Assembly (NCBI RefSeq): GCF_014646255.1
Contig: NZ_BMNC01000001.1
Span: forward strand, 937,722-1,001,721
Reading direction: 5' to 3'
DNA from: Lentzea pudingi
Lineage (GTDB): Bacteria > Actinomycetota > Actinomycetes > Mycobacteriales > Pseudonocardiaceae
DNA: 64,000 nt
Part shown: positions 51,442 to 59,535 of the stretch, one piece after another
How the letters are laid out: every line of letters begins with the position of its first letter
How positions within the stretch are numbered: position 1 is the first letter of the stretch
The notes under the pieces: generated by a model
Told to the model about the DNA's origin: nothing
The model's database searches: none
What the model saw: only the letters and a program-made list of their open reading frames with translations
Translations under genes and position numbers: made by a program

Positions 51442-52581
51442 CTATTCGTTGCCGTGCACTGGATCCACCCGCTCGTACACCGCCACCGCTTCGTTCGCCA
51501 GCCGTTCTCGCGAGTAGCGGGCGGCGACGCGGTCGCGCGCCGCGACACCCAGTTCCTGCCGTTTGGTGTCGTCGGCGAGCAGTAGCCGTAGCAAGCGCGC
51601 GAGTGCGCGAGCGTCGTTCGGTGGGACGTGCAGACCGCTCACGTTGTGCGTGATCACGTCGGTCAACGCGCCGACTGCCGTTGCGATCACCGGAACACCG
51701 CACGCCATCGCCTCGAGTGCGGCGAGCCCGAACGGCTCGGATCTGGGCATGCACACGACAACGTCAGCTGACCGGAGCAGAGCGGGCATCTTGACCTGCG
51801 GCACGACGCCCGCGAACACGACTCGATCAAGCGAGCCGAGCGTACGTGCGAGCTTCCGCAACTGCGCGGCGACGGGATTGGCCTGTGCCTTGTCTCCGAC
51901 GATCACCAGCTCGACGTCGTCCACGACGGACAAGGCGGCGACAACGGTGGCGAACCCGCTGCCCGGCTCGAGCCTGCCCACCGTGACCACGCGCCGGAGG
52001 CTGCCCCGTGCGGCAGCCGGCCCCTCCGGCTTGAACAGGTCCAGGTCCACCCCGGCCGGCACGACCGAGGCCTGTGTGCGGCGCACGCCGAGCTGCATGA
52101 GCTGGGCGATTTCCTGCGTGCACGTCGTCACCGTCCACGACGCCATGCGAGCGAGCAGCCGTTCAGCGTCGGCGCGTTTCTCGTCGTCCGCCACCCCGAG
52201 GCCGTGGTGCGAGTGCACCACGGGTACCTGAACGCGATGCGCGCTGATCAGTGCGACCAGCCCGGACTGCCAGTGGTGCGAATGCACGACGTCCGGCGAC
52301 GACAGTCGCCACTCCTCGGCGAGGAACTCGGCGAATTCTCCGAGGTGTGCAACCAGTTCGTCACCGGACAGGGGCTCGGCCGGGCCGGCAGGCACCTGCA
52401 CGACCTCGAACTTCTCGTCGGTGCGAACCCGGTCGTGAGACTTCGGCGTCGTCCGTCGCGTGTAGACGGTGACCTCGTGCCCCAGTCGGCACAAGGCCGC
52501 CGCCATCTGCTGAACGTGTGCCCCCTGTCCTGTGCCCTCGGTGAGCGGGTTCGCCATCACGGACACCATCGCGATCCTCAT
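51442..52581 (-). CDS. GT4-type glycosyltransferase
   Basis: 379 residues, GT-B fold. N-terminal MRIAMVSVMANPLTEG and GAHVQQMAAALCRLGHEV; SPDVVHSHHWQSGLVALI; C-terminal EX7E in RSEPFGLAALEAMACGVPVIA. It transfers sugar from a nucleotide donor, as in glycogen synthase-like or phospholipid mannosyltransferases; acceptor unknown. ATG 52581. It is transcribed from a GTTT-N16-GGGTAG stress promoter. Paralogue of the altered enzyme at 12540-13583. Confidence 0.9.
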   Translation of the reverse strand: MRIAMVSVMANPLTEGTGQGAHVQQMAAALCRLGHEVTVYTRRTTPKSHDRVRTDEKFEVVQVPAGPAEPLSGDELVAHLGEFAEFLAEEWRLSSPDVVHSHHWQSGLVALISAHRVQVPVVHSHHGLGVADDEKRADAERLLARMASWTVTTCTQEIAQLMQLGVRRTQASVVPAGVDLDLFKPEGPAAARGSLRRVVTVGRLEPGSGFATVVAALSVVDDVELVIVGDKAQANPVAAQLRKLARTLGSLDRVVFAGVVPQVKMPALLRSADVVVCMPRSEPFGLAALEAMACGVPVIATAVGALTDVITHNVSGLHVPPNDARALARLLRLLLADDTKRQELGVAARDRVAARYSRERLANEAVAVYERVDPVHGNE

Positions 52582-52662
52582 CTGAACTCCCGACAGGGAG
52601 CACGGTCAGCTGTCGGCATGCGGTCCTCCTCGCCGTGACATCGCCATGAGGTCAGGATGGAG

Positions 52663-52688
52663 CTACCCGCCGAAAATCGATTCAAAAC
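52663..52688 (-). promoter_or_regulatory. SigB/SigF-type promoter, GTTT-N16-GGGTAG
   Basis: Minus-strand GTTT at 52688-52685 and GGGTAG at 52668-52663, 82 nt upstream of ATG 52581. It shows that the stress regulon is not limited to the rsb end of the window. Confidence 0.65.
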
Positions 52689-52765
52689 CGACGCAGCTGT
52701 CTGCAGGGCGAAGTGCCTGTGTGCAGAGGTCGAGCGAGGTGCGCCTGATCTGGTGGGCGGGCCGG

Positions 52766-53506
52766 TCAGGCGGCGAGGATGAAGGACAGGAAGAAGCCTC
52801 CGGCTGTGGCGAAGGCGTTGAGCGGCCGCCCGTGCTCGAACGCCTCGGGCATCAGCGTGTCGGCCAGCGACGCGATCACCGCCCCGCCGGCGAAGGACAG
52901 CGCCACGGCCAGCACGGCGTCGCTCAGTCCTCCCGCGACCAGCCTGCCGAGCACCACCGCGCCCGCCAGCAGCAGCGCACACGCCGCCCACGTCATGATC
53001 ACCGCGCGCCTGCTCCGCCCCGATTCGCGCATGGCGACGGCGCCGACGAGCGACTCGGGGAGGTTGGAGAAGAAGATCGCCACGAGCAACGTCAGCGACA
53101 CACCGCTGGCCAGGGACACCCCGAGTGCGAGGTTCTCCGGCACCCCGTCCAGAGTCACCGCGGCGAGCAGCGCGAAGCCGACACCGCCGCTCGCACCGGT
53201 CTTCGCGACCTCTCGTTGCCCAGGTCCGGCGTGGCCGGTGACGTAGCGGTCCAGAGCGGAGTCCACCAGCACGAACGTGGCCGCCCCTGCCAGCAGGCCG
53301 AGTCCGGATCGCACCGCTCCGCCGAGGTGGAACGCCTCCTCGAACAGTTCGAACGCCAGCGCGGAGATCAGCGCGCCGCTGGCGAAGGCCAGCAGGACAC
53401 CGGTGATCCACCGCGGCGGCCGCCACAGGGAGCCGGCGACCGCGCCGATCACCAGCGCACTCGATGCGGCCAAGCCGTACAGCACCGCTGTCAGCATGCC
53501 GCTCAT
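52766..53506 (-). CDS. ZIP-family metal transporter-like protein
   Basis: 246 residues with about eight helices. ZIP features are VTLDGVPENLALGVSL and FFSNLPESLVGAVAM, the metal-site helices, but the usual first His of each (HxxPE) is Asp and Ser-Asn here, so metal preference may differ. It should move Zn2+ or Fe2+. ATG 53506; the frame to 53530 adds eight residues. Divergent from the STAS gene. Confidence 0.82.
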   Translation of the reverse strand: MSGMLTAVLYGLAASSALVIGAVAGSLWRPPRWITGVLLAFASGALISALAFELFEEAFHLGGAVRSGLGLLAGAATFVLVDSALDRYVTGHAGPGQREVAKTGASGGVGFALLAAVTLDGVPENLALGVSLASGVSLTLLVAIFFSNLPESLVGAVAMRESGRSRRAVIMTWAACALLLAGAVVLGRLVAGGLSDAVLAVALSFAGGAVIASLADTLMPEAFEHGRPLNAFATAGGFFLSFILAA

Positions 53507-53747
53507 TGTGACGGCCGACTGGTCGGCCACACCAGCCCGTTCACCTAAGGCAGGCGTTTACCTCGCGGGCGAGGCGCATCGGCGCATCCTCGTCCGCATC
53601 GCCCGACCCGTCCGGCGCAACCAGGTGAGACACTGTCGCGGTACGACCCTCTCCGCGACTCGTGGAGCCGGCAGCACCTCCGGTCTGCTCGGCGCCGCAT
53701 TCCGCAGCCAGTTCACGCCACGCCCATCCGTCGCACAGGAGAACCGG

Positions 53748-54104
53748 TTGACCAGACAGGCCAGCATCGCCACTCTCGAACCGCATCCGACGGGTGTCGC
53801 CGTGCTGCGGGTCGCCGGCGAACTCGACTTCCACACGAGCCCTCAGGTGTGGAAGGTGCTCGACACGGTCGACTTCGACCTCAGCACCGGTCTCGTCATC
53901 GACGGAGCCGGTCTCACCTACTGCGACTCCACCGGCATCAGCGTGTTCGTCGTCGCCTACCAGCGTGCTCGGGTCGCCGGTGGCTCGTTCGGCCTCGCCG
54001 GCCTCAACCGTGAACTGATGCGCCTGTTCCGGGTCGTCGGGCTGGAGAACGTTCTCCCGTTCCATCCGACCATCGAGGAGGCCGTCGGCTGCCCACGGTC
54101 GTGA
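53748..54104 (+). CDS. STAS-domain anti-sigma antagonist
   Basis: 118 residues. VAVLRVAGELDFHTSPQV and LTYCDSTGISVFVVAYQ, with the phosphorylatable Ser in a near-canonical D-S-T-G. It is the RsbV-type member of a second partner-switching set. TTG 53748 is chosen for its AGGAG 6 nt upstream. Convergent with the MEDS-ATPase operon, 12 nt from its stop. Confidence 0.88.
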   Translation: MTRQASIATLEPHPTGVAVLRVAGELDFHTSPQVWKVLDTVDFDLSTGLVIDGAGLTYCDSTGISVFVVAYQRARVAGGSFGLAGLNRELMRLFRVVGLENVLPFHPTIEEAVGCPRS

Positions 54105-54116
54105 GGCCGGCCGTGG

Positions 54117-55070
54117 TCAGCGTGCCTGCGAGGAGAGTGCCAGGAGCGCGTGGACCGTGGTGCCGTGTCTGGTGGTGTGCGTGCGGACGAGATCAGCCAG
54201 CTGATTGATCAACAGCAGTCCGCGACCACCGAACTGCTCCTGTGCGGGCGGGCGGCGGCCCGCGAGCGGGTCGTCCAGGTGCCCGCCGTCCTCGACCGCG
54301 CAGACCAGGTGGTCGTGATGGCGCCAGACGCGCAGACGGCAGTTCCCGCCGGTGTGCCGCAGGCTGTTCGTCACCAGTTCGCCGGTGATGAGCTGGAGAT
54401 CGGCCATCCGCTCGTCGGGAAGACCCAGGCGGTGTGCGTGGGCCACGGCGAACCCGCGCGCGGCGCGCAGGTCGGCGGTGCCCTCGATCGTCATCTCGAC
54501 CGCGTCGCTGACGGCCGGCAGCGGCTGGTTGTAACGCCCTATGACGTCGTCGGGGTCGTATCGATCGCTCTTGAGACGCCGAGCGCCCTCCCACACCACC
54601 GGATGGGTGACCAAGGCATCGGCCAGTGCACGTTCGTCGAGCGTGGAGGTGTCGTACGGGCAGACGATGGTGACGTCGCGGCCGGCGAAGGCCAGGTTGA
54701 TCAACGCCTCGTGCTGGGCGCACGCCGGGTACTCGGCATCGGTACGACCCGCCCAGATGGGCTCACCGACGATCCGCACGTGCACGGTGTCGTGGCCGTC
54801 GGCGAACCGGCGCAGGACGGTGGGAATGATCCGGCCCGGGTTGCGGCCCGCGACCTCCATGTCGATCATCGTCACCTCGTGCGCGGCATCGCCCAGCGCC
54901 TCACGCAGCAACCGCAGCCGCGCGCCGGGCACCGCCACGGCCACGGGCTGCGTCCGCTCCAGGCCCTCGGTGACGAACGGCACGAGCGCGTCCAGGTACT
55001 GCTCATCCGTGCCGTAGAACAGCGCGGGGTGGACGAAACGCTCCGAAGGCGGCAGCTCCGCGACCGTCAT
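54117..55070 (-). CDS. MEDS-domain ATPase (anti-sigma kinase type)
   Basis: 317 residues. Residues 10-170 are a MEDS (methanogen/methylotroph DcmR) sensory domain: HPALFYGTDEQYLDALVPFV, VRIVGEPIWAGRTDAEY, VTIVCPYDTSTLDE. Residues 195-317 are an RsbW-like ATPase: LQLITGELVTNSLRHTGG, AVEDGGHLDDPL, GGRGLLLINQLAD. It should bind and phosphorylate a STAS protein, perhaps the convergent 53748 product. ATG 55070 overlaps the stop of the next MEDS gene (ATGA). Confidence 0.88.
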   Translation of the reverse strand: MTVAELPPSERFVHPALFYGTDEQYLDALVPFVTEGLERTQPVAVAVPGARLRLLREALGDAAHEVTMIDMEVAGRNPGRIIPTVLRRFADGHDTVHVRIVGEPIWAGRTDAEYPACAQHEALINLAFAGRDVTIVCPYDTSTLDERALADALVTHPVVWEGARRLKSDRYDPDDVIGRYNQPLPAVSDAVEMTIEGTADLRAARGFAVAHAHRLGLPDERMADLQLITGELVTNSLRHTGGNCRLRVWRHHDHLVCAVEDGGHLDDPLAGRRPPAQEQFGGRGLLLINQLADLVRTHTTRHGTTVHALLALSSQAR

Positions 55071-55912
55071 GATGCTGCCTCCACGCGCACGTTGGTCAGG
55101 TCGAGCAGGTCGACCAGACGGGCAGCCCCTGGCCATGATGTGCGCAGCACGAGCAACGCGTCCCGGTCTGCGGCATGCCCGGCCAGGCGCAGGAGACTGT
55201 TGTGGTCGAGGAACTCCAGGCCACCGGCCTCGAGCACGATCCGCCCGTCTCTCGGGCGCAGGCCGGCGCGGACGAGAGCCAGGCTGAACAGCTCTCCCGG
55301 AACGAGGTCGGTCTCACCACCCAATGCGGTCCCGTCGTCGCCGGCGGCGTACAACCGGAAACCGGGCGAGGGCGAGTTGGTGTTCGGATGCATGCAGGCC
55401 ACCTGCCCGAACGCCTGCTCGTCCACGGCGTCACTCGCGTAGCCGCACATCCCCGAGAGCGGGCTGCTGGTCATGTAGTGGTCCACCAAGTGCTCGTAGC
55501 GGGCGAACGCGTCGAGCTGCTCCGGAGTGCCCACCAACGGTGTGCAGTCCGCAGCCACGCGCAAGCCGGTGAACCCGGCGGCCAGGGCCTCCTGGGTCGC
55601 TTCTGCGTACGCACGCACCTGCGCGGCAGGGTCGATCGGTGCGCCGACCGGGTACTGCGTGTCCAGCGATGAGACCTGAGCCGCCCCGGAAGCCAGGGCC
55701 TCGTCGATCCCGTCGATGCCGCGCAGATCGCCCGCCAGCGCCGTCACATCGCCGGACGCGGTGTACCAGACCCGGTAGCCGCGGGCGAGCCCGTCGGACA
55801 AGAACTCGCGGACATGAGCATGGAACTCGCGTGCTTCCTCGTACCGCCAGCACGCGTGATCATGGGCGCCCAACCCATGTGTGTTCTCCGCCAATCCCGA
55901 CCTGCGCACCAC
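55067..55912 (-). CDS. MEDS-STAS protein
   Basis: 281 residues. MEDS domain 15-180 (GAHDHACWRYEEAREFHAHV, GYASDAVDEQAFGQVACMHP), then a STAS-like domain (IVLEAGGLEFLDHNSLLRLAGHA). The STAS serine region reads LDHNSLL, so a phosphorylatable Ser is kept but moved. Coupled by ATGA to the MEDS-ATPase: a sensor antagonist with its own kinase. GTG 55912. Confidence 0.83.
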   Translation of the reverse strand: MVRRSGLAENTHGLGAHDHACWRYEEAREFHAHVREFLSDGLARGYRVWYTASGDVTALAGDLRGIDGIDEALASGAAQVSSLDTQYPVGAPIDPAAQVRAYAEATQEALAAGFTGLRVAADCTPLVGTPEQLDAFARYEHLVDHYMTSSPLSGMCGYASDAVDEQAFGQVACMHPNTNSPSPGFRLYAAGDDGTALGGETDLVPGELFSLALVRAGLRPRDGRIVLEAGGLEFLDHNSLLRLAGHAADRDALLVLRTSWPGAARLVDLLDLTNVRVEAAS

Positions 55913-56113
55913 CGCAGTTTAACCTCCCGGACCCGCACGACCTCCCAGGTCAAGCCTCGGGTGGACCAGCACGGCGCGGTGCGCGGCCGGGCTGAGCCGT
56001 GCACCTGGTCCCAGGCCGCGCCGAAGGGACTTCCGGGCCCTGCTTCCACCCGATCTCCCGCTCGTTCGGGACTCGAGCTCGCCGCGGTCCACGAGCCTCC
56101 CGGCGTTCGACCG

Positions 56114-57256
56114 CTACACCTGGTCGGCCACCTTGATCTTGCCCTCGATGATCTGCGCCTTGTAGCCCTCGAGGATGCCCTGCAGCTTCGCGTCGATCTT
56201 GCCGCCCGACGTCGCGTAGCCCATGCCGTTCGACTTGAGGTCGAAGACCTTGGGCAGCGACGCGATGTCGTTGCTGGCGGCGGCGTGGAAGAAGTCGTAC
56301 ACGGCGACGTCCACGCGCTTGAGGCTCGACGCCACGATCACGTCGCGGTTGGCCGCGAGCGCGGGCTGGTTGTACTGGTCGGCGTCGCAGCCGATCGCCA
56401 GCACGCCCGCCTCCTTCACCGCGGCGAACACGCCGATGCCGGACGCGCCCGCGGCCGGGTAGACGACGTCGGCGCCCTTGTCGATCAGGCCCTTCGCGGC
56501 CTCCTGGCCCTTCGGCGGGTCCTGGAAGCCGGTGAAGTCGCCGGCCGGGGTGATGTACTTCTTGTCGATCGTGACCTTCGGCGCCGCGGTCCTCGCGCCC
56601 TGGTTGTAGCCCGCCTCGAACTTCTGGATCAGCGGGATGTCCACGCCGCCGACGAAGCCGACGTGGCACTTCTTGCTCTGGTAGGCCGCGACGACGCCCG
56701 CGAGGAACGCGCCCTCCTGCTCGGCGAACACCAGCGGGGTCACGTTGGCGACACCCTCCACGGCGGAGTCGACCAGGCCGAACTTGACGTTCGGGAACTC
56801 CGGTGCGACGACCCGCAGCGACTCGGTGTAGGCGAAGCCGACGCCGACGATCGGGTTGAAGCCCTCGGACGCGAGCTGGCGCAACCGGGTCTGCTTCGCG
56901 GACTCGTCCTCGTTCGGGGCGGCGGAGAGCTCGCGGGTGTTCTCCTTCTTGACGCCCATGTCCTTGATGGCCTGGTCGAACCCGGCGGCGGCGAGGTCGT
57001 TGAACGACGCGTCACCGCGGCCGCCGATGTCGTAGGCCAGGCCGATCTTCAACGCACTGCCGTCGACCTTGTCGCCACCGGCGGCGGCGCTGGTGCTCGA
57101 CGCGACGGGCGCGGTGGGCGGCTCCGCGAACTCACAGCCGCCGGCCGACCCGGTGGGAGCGGTACCTCCACCGGAGTCCTTCGCGCAGGCGCTCACCACC
57201 ATGAGGCTGGTCAGCGCGATCGCGGCCACGGCGGTGCCACGCATACGACGACGCAC
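56114..57256 (-). CDS. BMP/PnrA-family nucleoside-binding lipoprotein
   Basis: 380 residues. Lipoprotein signal with lipobox (LTSLMVVSAC). Periplasmic-binding fold of the basic membrane protein family: IGLAYDIGGRGDASFNDLA, NPIVGVGFAYTESLRV, VGFVGGVDIPLIQKFEAGY, IGCDADQYNQPAL. PnrA-type proteins bind purine nucleosides for an ABC importer, which is not encoded nearby. GTG 57256 has GAGGAG upstream. Confidence 0.9.
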   Translation of the reverse strand: MRRRMRGTAVAAIALTSLMVVSACAKDSGGGTAPTGSAGGCEFAEPPTAPVASSTSAAAGGDKVDGSALKIGLAYDIGGRGDASFNDLAAAGFDQAIKDMGVKKENTRELSAAPNEDESAKQTRLRQLASEGFNPIVGVGFAYTESLRVVAPEFPNVKFGLVDSAVEGVANVTPLVFAEQEGAFLAGVVAAYQSKKCHVGFVGGVDIPLIQKFEAGYNQGARTAAPKVTIDKKYITPAGDFTGFQDPPKGQEAAKGLIDKGADVVYPAAGASGIGVFAAVKEAGVLAIGCDADQYNQPALAANRDVIVASSLKRVDVAVYDFFHAAASNDIASLPKVFDLKSNGMGYATSGGKIDAKLQGILEGYKAQIIEGKIKVADQV

Positions 57257-57325
57257 GGTTCGTCTCCTCAAACTCGGCTCAGGAGGCGGACGGTACCTCG
57301 CACCTCGATCGAACCGGTTGAGAGT

Positions 57326-57853
57326 TCACCTACTGGGAACGAGATCTTTTCGGAAGACGAGGAAGTCGCACGGGCAGGCGAGGTGCGGCACCAGGAACGG
57401 ATAGGCGCTCTCGAGGCTGTCCTTGCGCACCAGCCGATAGCCGATGCGCGTGTACCAGCCCCGGAGGAACTCTTTCACCGGATGCGCCCACCCCTGCGGA
57501 ACCAGCAGCTCCAGCTGCATCTCCGCGGCGCCGCGCTCCCGCCCCCAGGCCTCGGCGAACGCCACGAGGTCCGTCCCGATGCCGGTACCGCGTTCCTCCG
57601 GCGCGGCGACCAGCATGCCGAACTCACCCGCGCCGTCGTCGAGCTGATGGACGCGCACGGAACCCACGATGCGTTCGCCGGACCGGGCCACCGCGATCTG
57701 CCCGGCGGCGATGAGCCCTGCCACCTCGCCCTCGGTGGTCCGGCCCTTGCCGTCGAGCCAGATCCCTTCCTCCGCGGCGGCGTACACGCGGTTGATCAGG
57801 GCGGCGATCTCCCCGGCGAGGCCGGTGTCGGAGATCAGGACCGGTGTCACCAC
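57326..57853 (-). CDS. GNAT acetyltransferase
   Basis: 175 residues. The acetyl-CoA loop VAAPEERGTGIGTDLVAFAEAWG and the GNAT beta-strand QLELLVPQGWAHPVKEFLRGWYTRIGYRLV. Substrate unknown. GTG 57853 overlaps the DUF2637 stop by 7 nt, so the two are coupled. Confidence 0.85.
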   Translation of the reverse strand: MVTPVLISDTGLAGEIAALINRVYAAAEEGIWLDGKGRTTEGEVAGLIAAGQIAVARSGERIVGSVRVHQLDDGAGEFGMLVAAPEERGTGIGTDLVAFAEAWGRERGAAEMQLELLVPQGWAHPVKEFLRGWYTRIGYRLVRKDSLESAYPFLVPHLACPCDFLVFRKDLVPSR

Positions 57854-58836
57854 GGTGCGGGCTGGGTGGTCTCGGCCAGCTTGTCCGCGTGCTGGAGCAC
57901 GCCGAGCTCGCGCAGCATCCGGTCGCGCTGGACCGGGTCGTGCGCGACGTGCGAGGCGTGCAGTGCCTTGCGCAGACGGGCCTTGCGGCGGGGCGTCCAG
58001 CGGCTGGCGACCGACAGCTTCGCGGCGCGCAGGGCGGCCTTGTCACGGGTGCGTGCCAGGGCGTCGCGGCCGTCGTCGCCGAGACCCAGCAACGACAGCA
58101 GGCGTTCCCGCACCTCCCGGCCCACGTGAGCCCAGGTGGTCGTGTGCCGGCGGGCCGCGCGGATCTCGATGCCGAGCGCGAGGTGCAGCATGACGAGACC
58201 CAGGACCGGTCCGAGCAGGACGCGGGCGGTACCGGCGACCGGGCCGGACAGGCTGAACGCCGCGAAGGCGGCGAACGCCGTCAGCGCCCACGCGACGAGC
58301 CGGGCGGGGCCGGGGCGGCCGTTCTGGCGCACGCCACCGCGCATCGCCCAGCCGCAGGCCACGAGCGCCGCCTCCATCACGGAGAACAGGACGACCCGCT
58401 CCACGACGTCGGTGATGCCCAGGCGCTGCTCGAAGAACCGCCAGGAGGTGTCGACGCTGACGCCGATGCTCATGAGCGCGACGAAGTAGAAGCCCTTGGC
58501 GCCGGCGGGCTTCGACGGCTCCGCCGCGGGAGCCTCCGGAGTGTCGGGGGTGGGCGTCTCCGCCTTGTCGAGCTCCGCGATCAGCTCCGGCGTGAGCAGC
58601 GCGTGGCCGCCCGTGTCGGTCATGCCGTTGCGGGCGCGCCACTCGTTCACGATCACCCTGGCGTGGGAGCTGGTGGGCACGACCTGGCCCTGCTTGTGCA
58701 GCCAGCGCCGGACGTCCTCGACCGTGCCACCGCGCGGCATGTGCTCCAGCGCGTAGTGGATCTGGGCCTTCTTGGTCGTCAAACGGCCCAGCTCGGCGCT
58801 GTGATCGGCCAGGGTGCCGATCTCGTCCGTGGTCAC
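57847..58836 (-). CDS. DUF2637-like membrane protein
   Basis: 329 residues. A cytosolic N-terminus, about four membrane segments (FYFVALMSIGVSVDTSWRFF, VERVVLFSVMEAALVACGWAM, ALTAFAAFAAFSLSGPVAG, LLGPVLGLVMLHLALGIEIR) and a long basic tail (AARRHTTTWAHVGREVRERLLSL). DUF2637 proteins are actinobacterial and may join transfer or cell-envelope complexes. A TGTT-N14-GGGTAC element lies upstream. Confidence 0.75.
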   Translation of the reverse strand: MTTDEIGTLADHSAELGRLTTKKAQIHYALEHMPRGGTVEDVRRWLHKQGQVVPTSSHARVIVNEWRARNGMTDTGGHALLTPELIAELDKAETPTPDTPEAPAAEPSKPAGAKGFYFVALMSIGVSVDTSWRFFEQRLGITDVVERVVLFSVMEAALVACGWAMRGGVRQNGRPGPARLVAWALTAFAAFAAFSLSGPVAGTARVLLGPVLGLVMLHLALGIEIRAARRHTTTWAHVGREVRERLLSLLGLGDDGRDALARTRDKAALRAAKLSVASRWTPRRKARLRKALHASHVAHDPVQRDRMLRELGVLQHADKLAETTQPAPW

Positions 58837-58892
58837 TCGTGCTCTCCGTCCTCATGTCGGGGGCTAACAGGGGCACGCGGACGCGCTGGACG

Positions 58893-58915
58893 GTACCCGG
58901 CTACCAGGCGTGAAC
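58893..58915 (-). promoter_or_regulatory. Possible stress-sigma promoter, GTTC-N13-GGGTAC
   Basis: Minus-strand GTTC at 58915-58912 and GGGTAC at 58898-58893, 57 nt before the DUF2637 start. The spacer is short (13 nt), or 14 if TGTT is taken. Confidence 0.35.
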
Positions 58916-58932
58916 ATCATCAGGCTGCAACG

Positions 58933-58962
58933 TTGACACTGTCACGATTGCAGTGTCACTAT
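58933..58962 (+). promoter_or_regulatory. MerR-type promoter, dyad inside the spacer
   Basis: TTGACA at 58933-58938 and CACTAT at 58957-58962 are 18 nt apart. GACACTG (58935-58941) and CAGTGTC (58951-58957) form a dyad spanning this spacer, the layout of MerR-controlled promoters. GTG 58969 is 6 nt past the -10, so the mRNA should be leaderless. Confidence 0.75.
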
Positions 58963-58968
58963 CGTGGG

Positions 58969-59535
58969 GTGTGGACGCTCGACGAGTTGCTGGACCGCGT
59001 CTCCGCCGCGTTGTCGGCGGAGTACCCCGGCGCGCCCAACGGCCGCGTCCGGGACGTTCCCGACCGGCGGGCCGTCCGCTGGTACGCGACGACGGGGCTG
59101 GTCGACAGACCTTCGGCGATGCGCGGCCGCACCGCGTTGTACGAGCGGCGCCACCTGCTCCAGCTGGTGGCCGTCAAGAGACTTCAGTCGCAGGGGAGGA
59201 CGCTGGCCGACATCCAAGCCGAACTCGCGGGCGCCACCGACACGACGCTGGCGGCCCTCGCCCGCGTCCCGGAAGACCTGCTCGCCCCCGGTGACGCACC
59301 ACAGCCGGAGGCCGTTCGCCCCAGGTTCTGGGCCGAACCCGCTGCCGCACCGGCCCCGCCGCCCGCGCCCGCGGAGGCGTTCGCCCTCCACGGCGTCGCG
59401 CTCGGGGGAGGCGCCGTGGTCCTCGTGCCGGGGACGCCGACCGCCGCCGACCGCGCGGACATCGCCGCCGCCGCCCGGCCACTGCTCGACCTGCTCGCCG
59501 CCCGTGGCCTGCTCAACGAAAGGGAATCGTCATGA
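58969..59535 (+). CDS. MerR-type HTH regulator
   Basis: 188 residues from GTG 58969. Winged-HTH of MerR type: VRWYATTGLVDRPSAMRGRTALYERRHLLQLVAVKRLQSQG. The N-terminal first 30 residues (TLDELLDRVSAALSAEYPG) are not typical and the usual short N-terminal helix is extended. A C-terminal Pro/Ala-rich region follows. Leaderless from the dyad promoter, so it probably controls itself and the VIT gene, which it overlaps by ATGA. Confidence 0.8.
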   Translation: MWTLDELLDRVSAALSAEYPGAPNGRVRDVPDRRAVRWYATTGLVDRPSAMRGRTALYERRHLLQLVAVKRLQSQGRTLADIQAELAGATDTTLAALARVPEDLLAPGDAPQPEAVRPRFWAEPAAAPAPPPAPAEAFALHGVALGGGAVVLVPGTPTAADRADIAAAARPLLDLLAARGLLNERESS

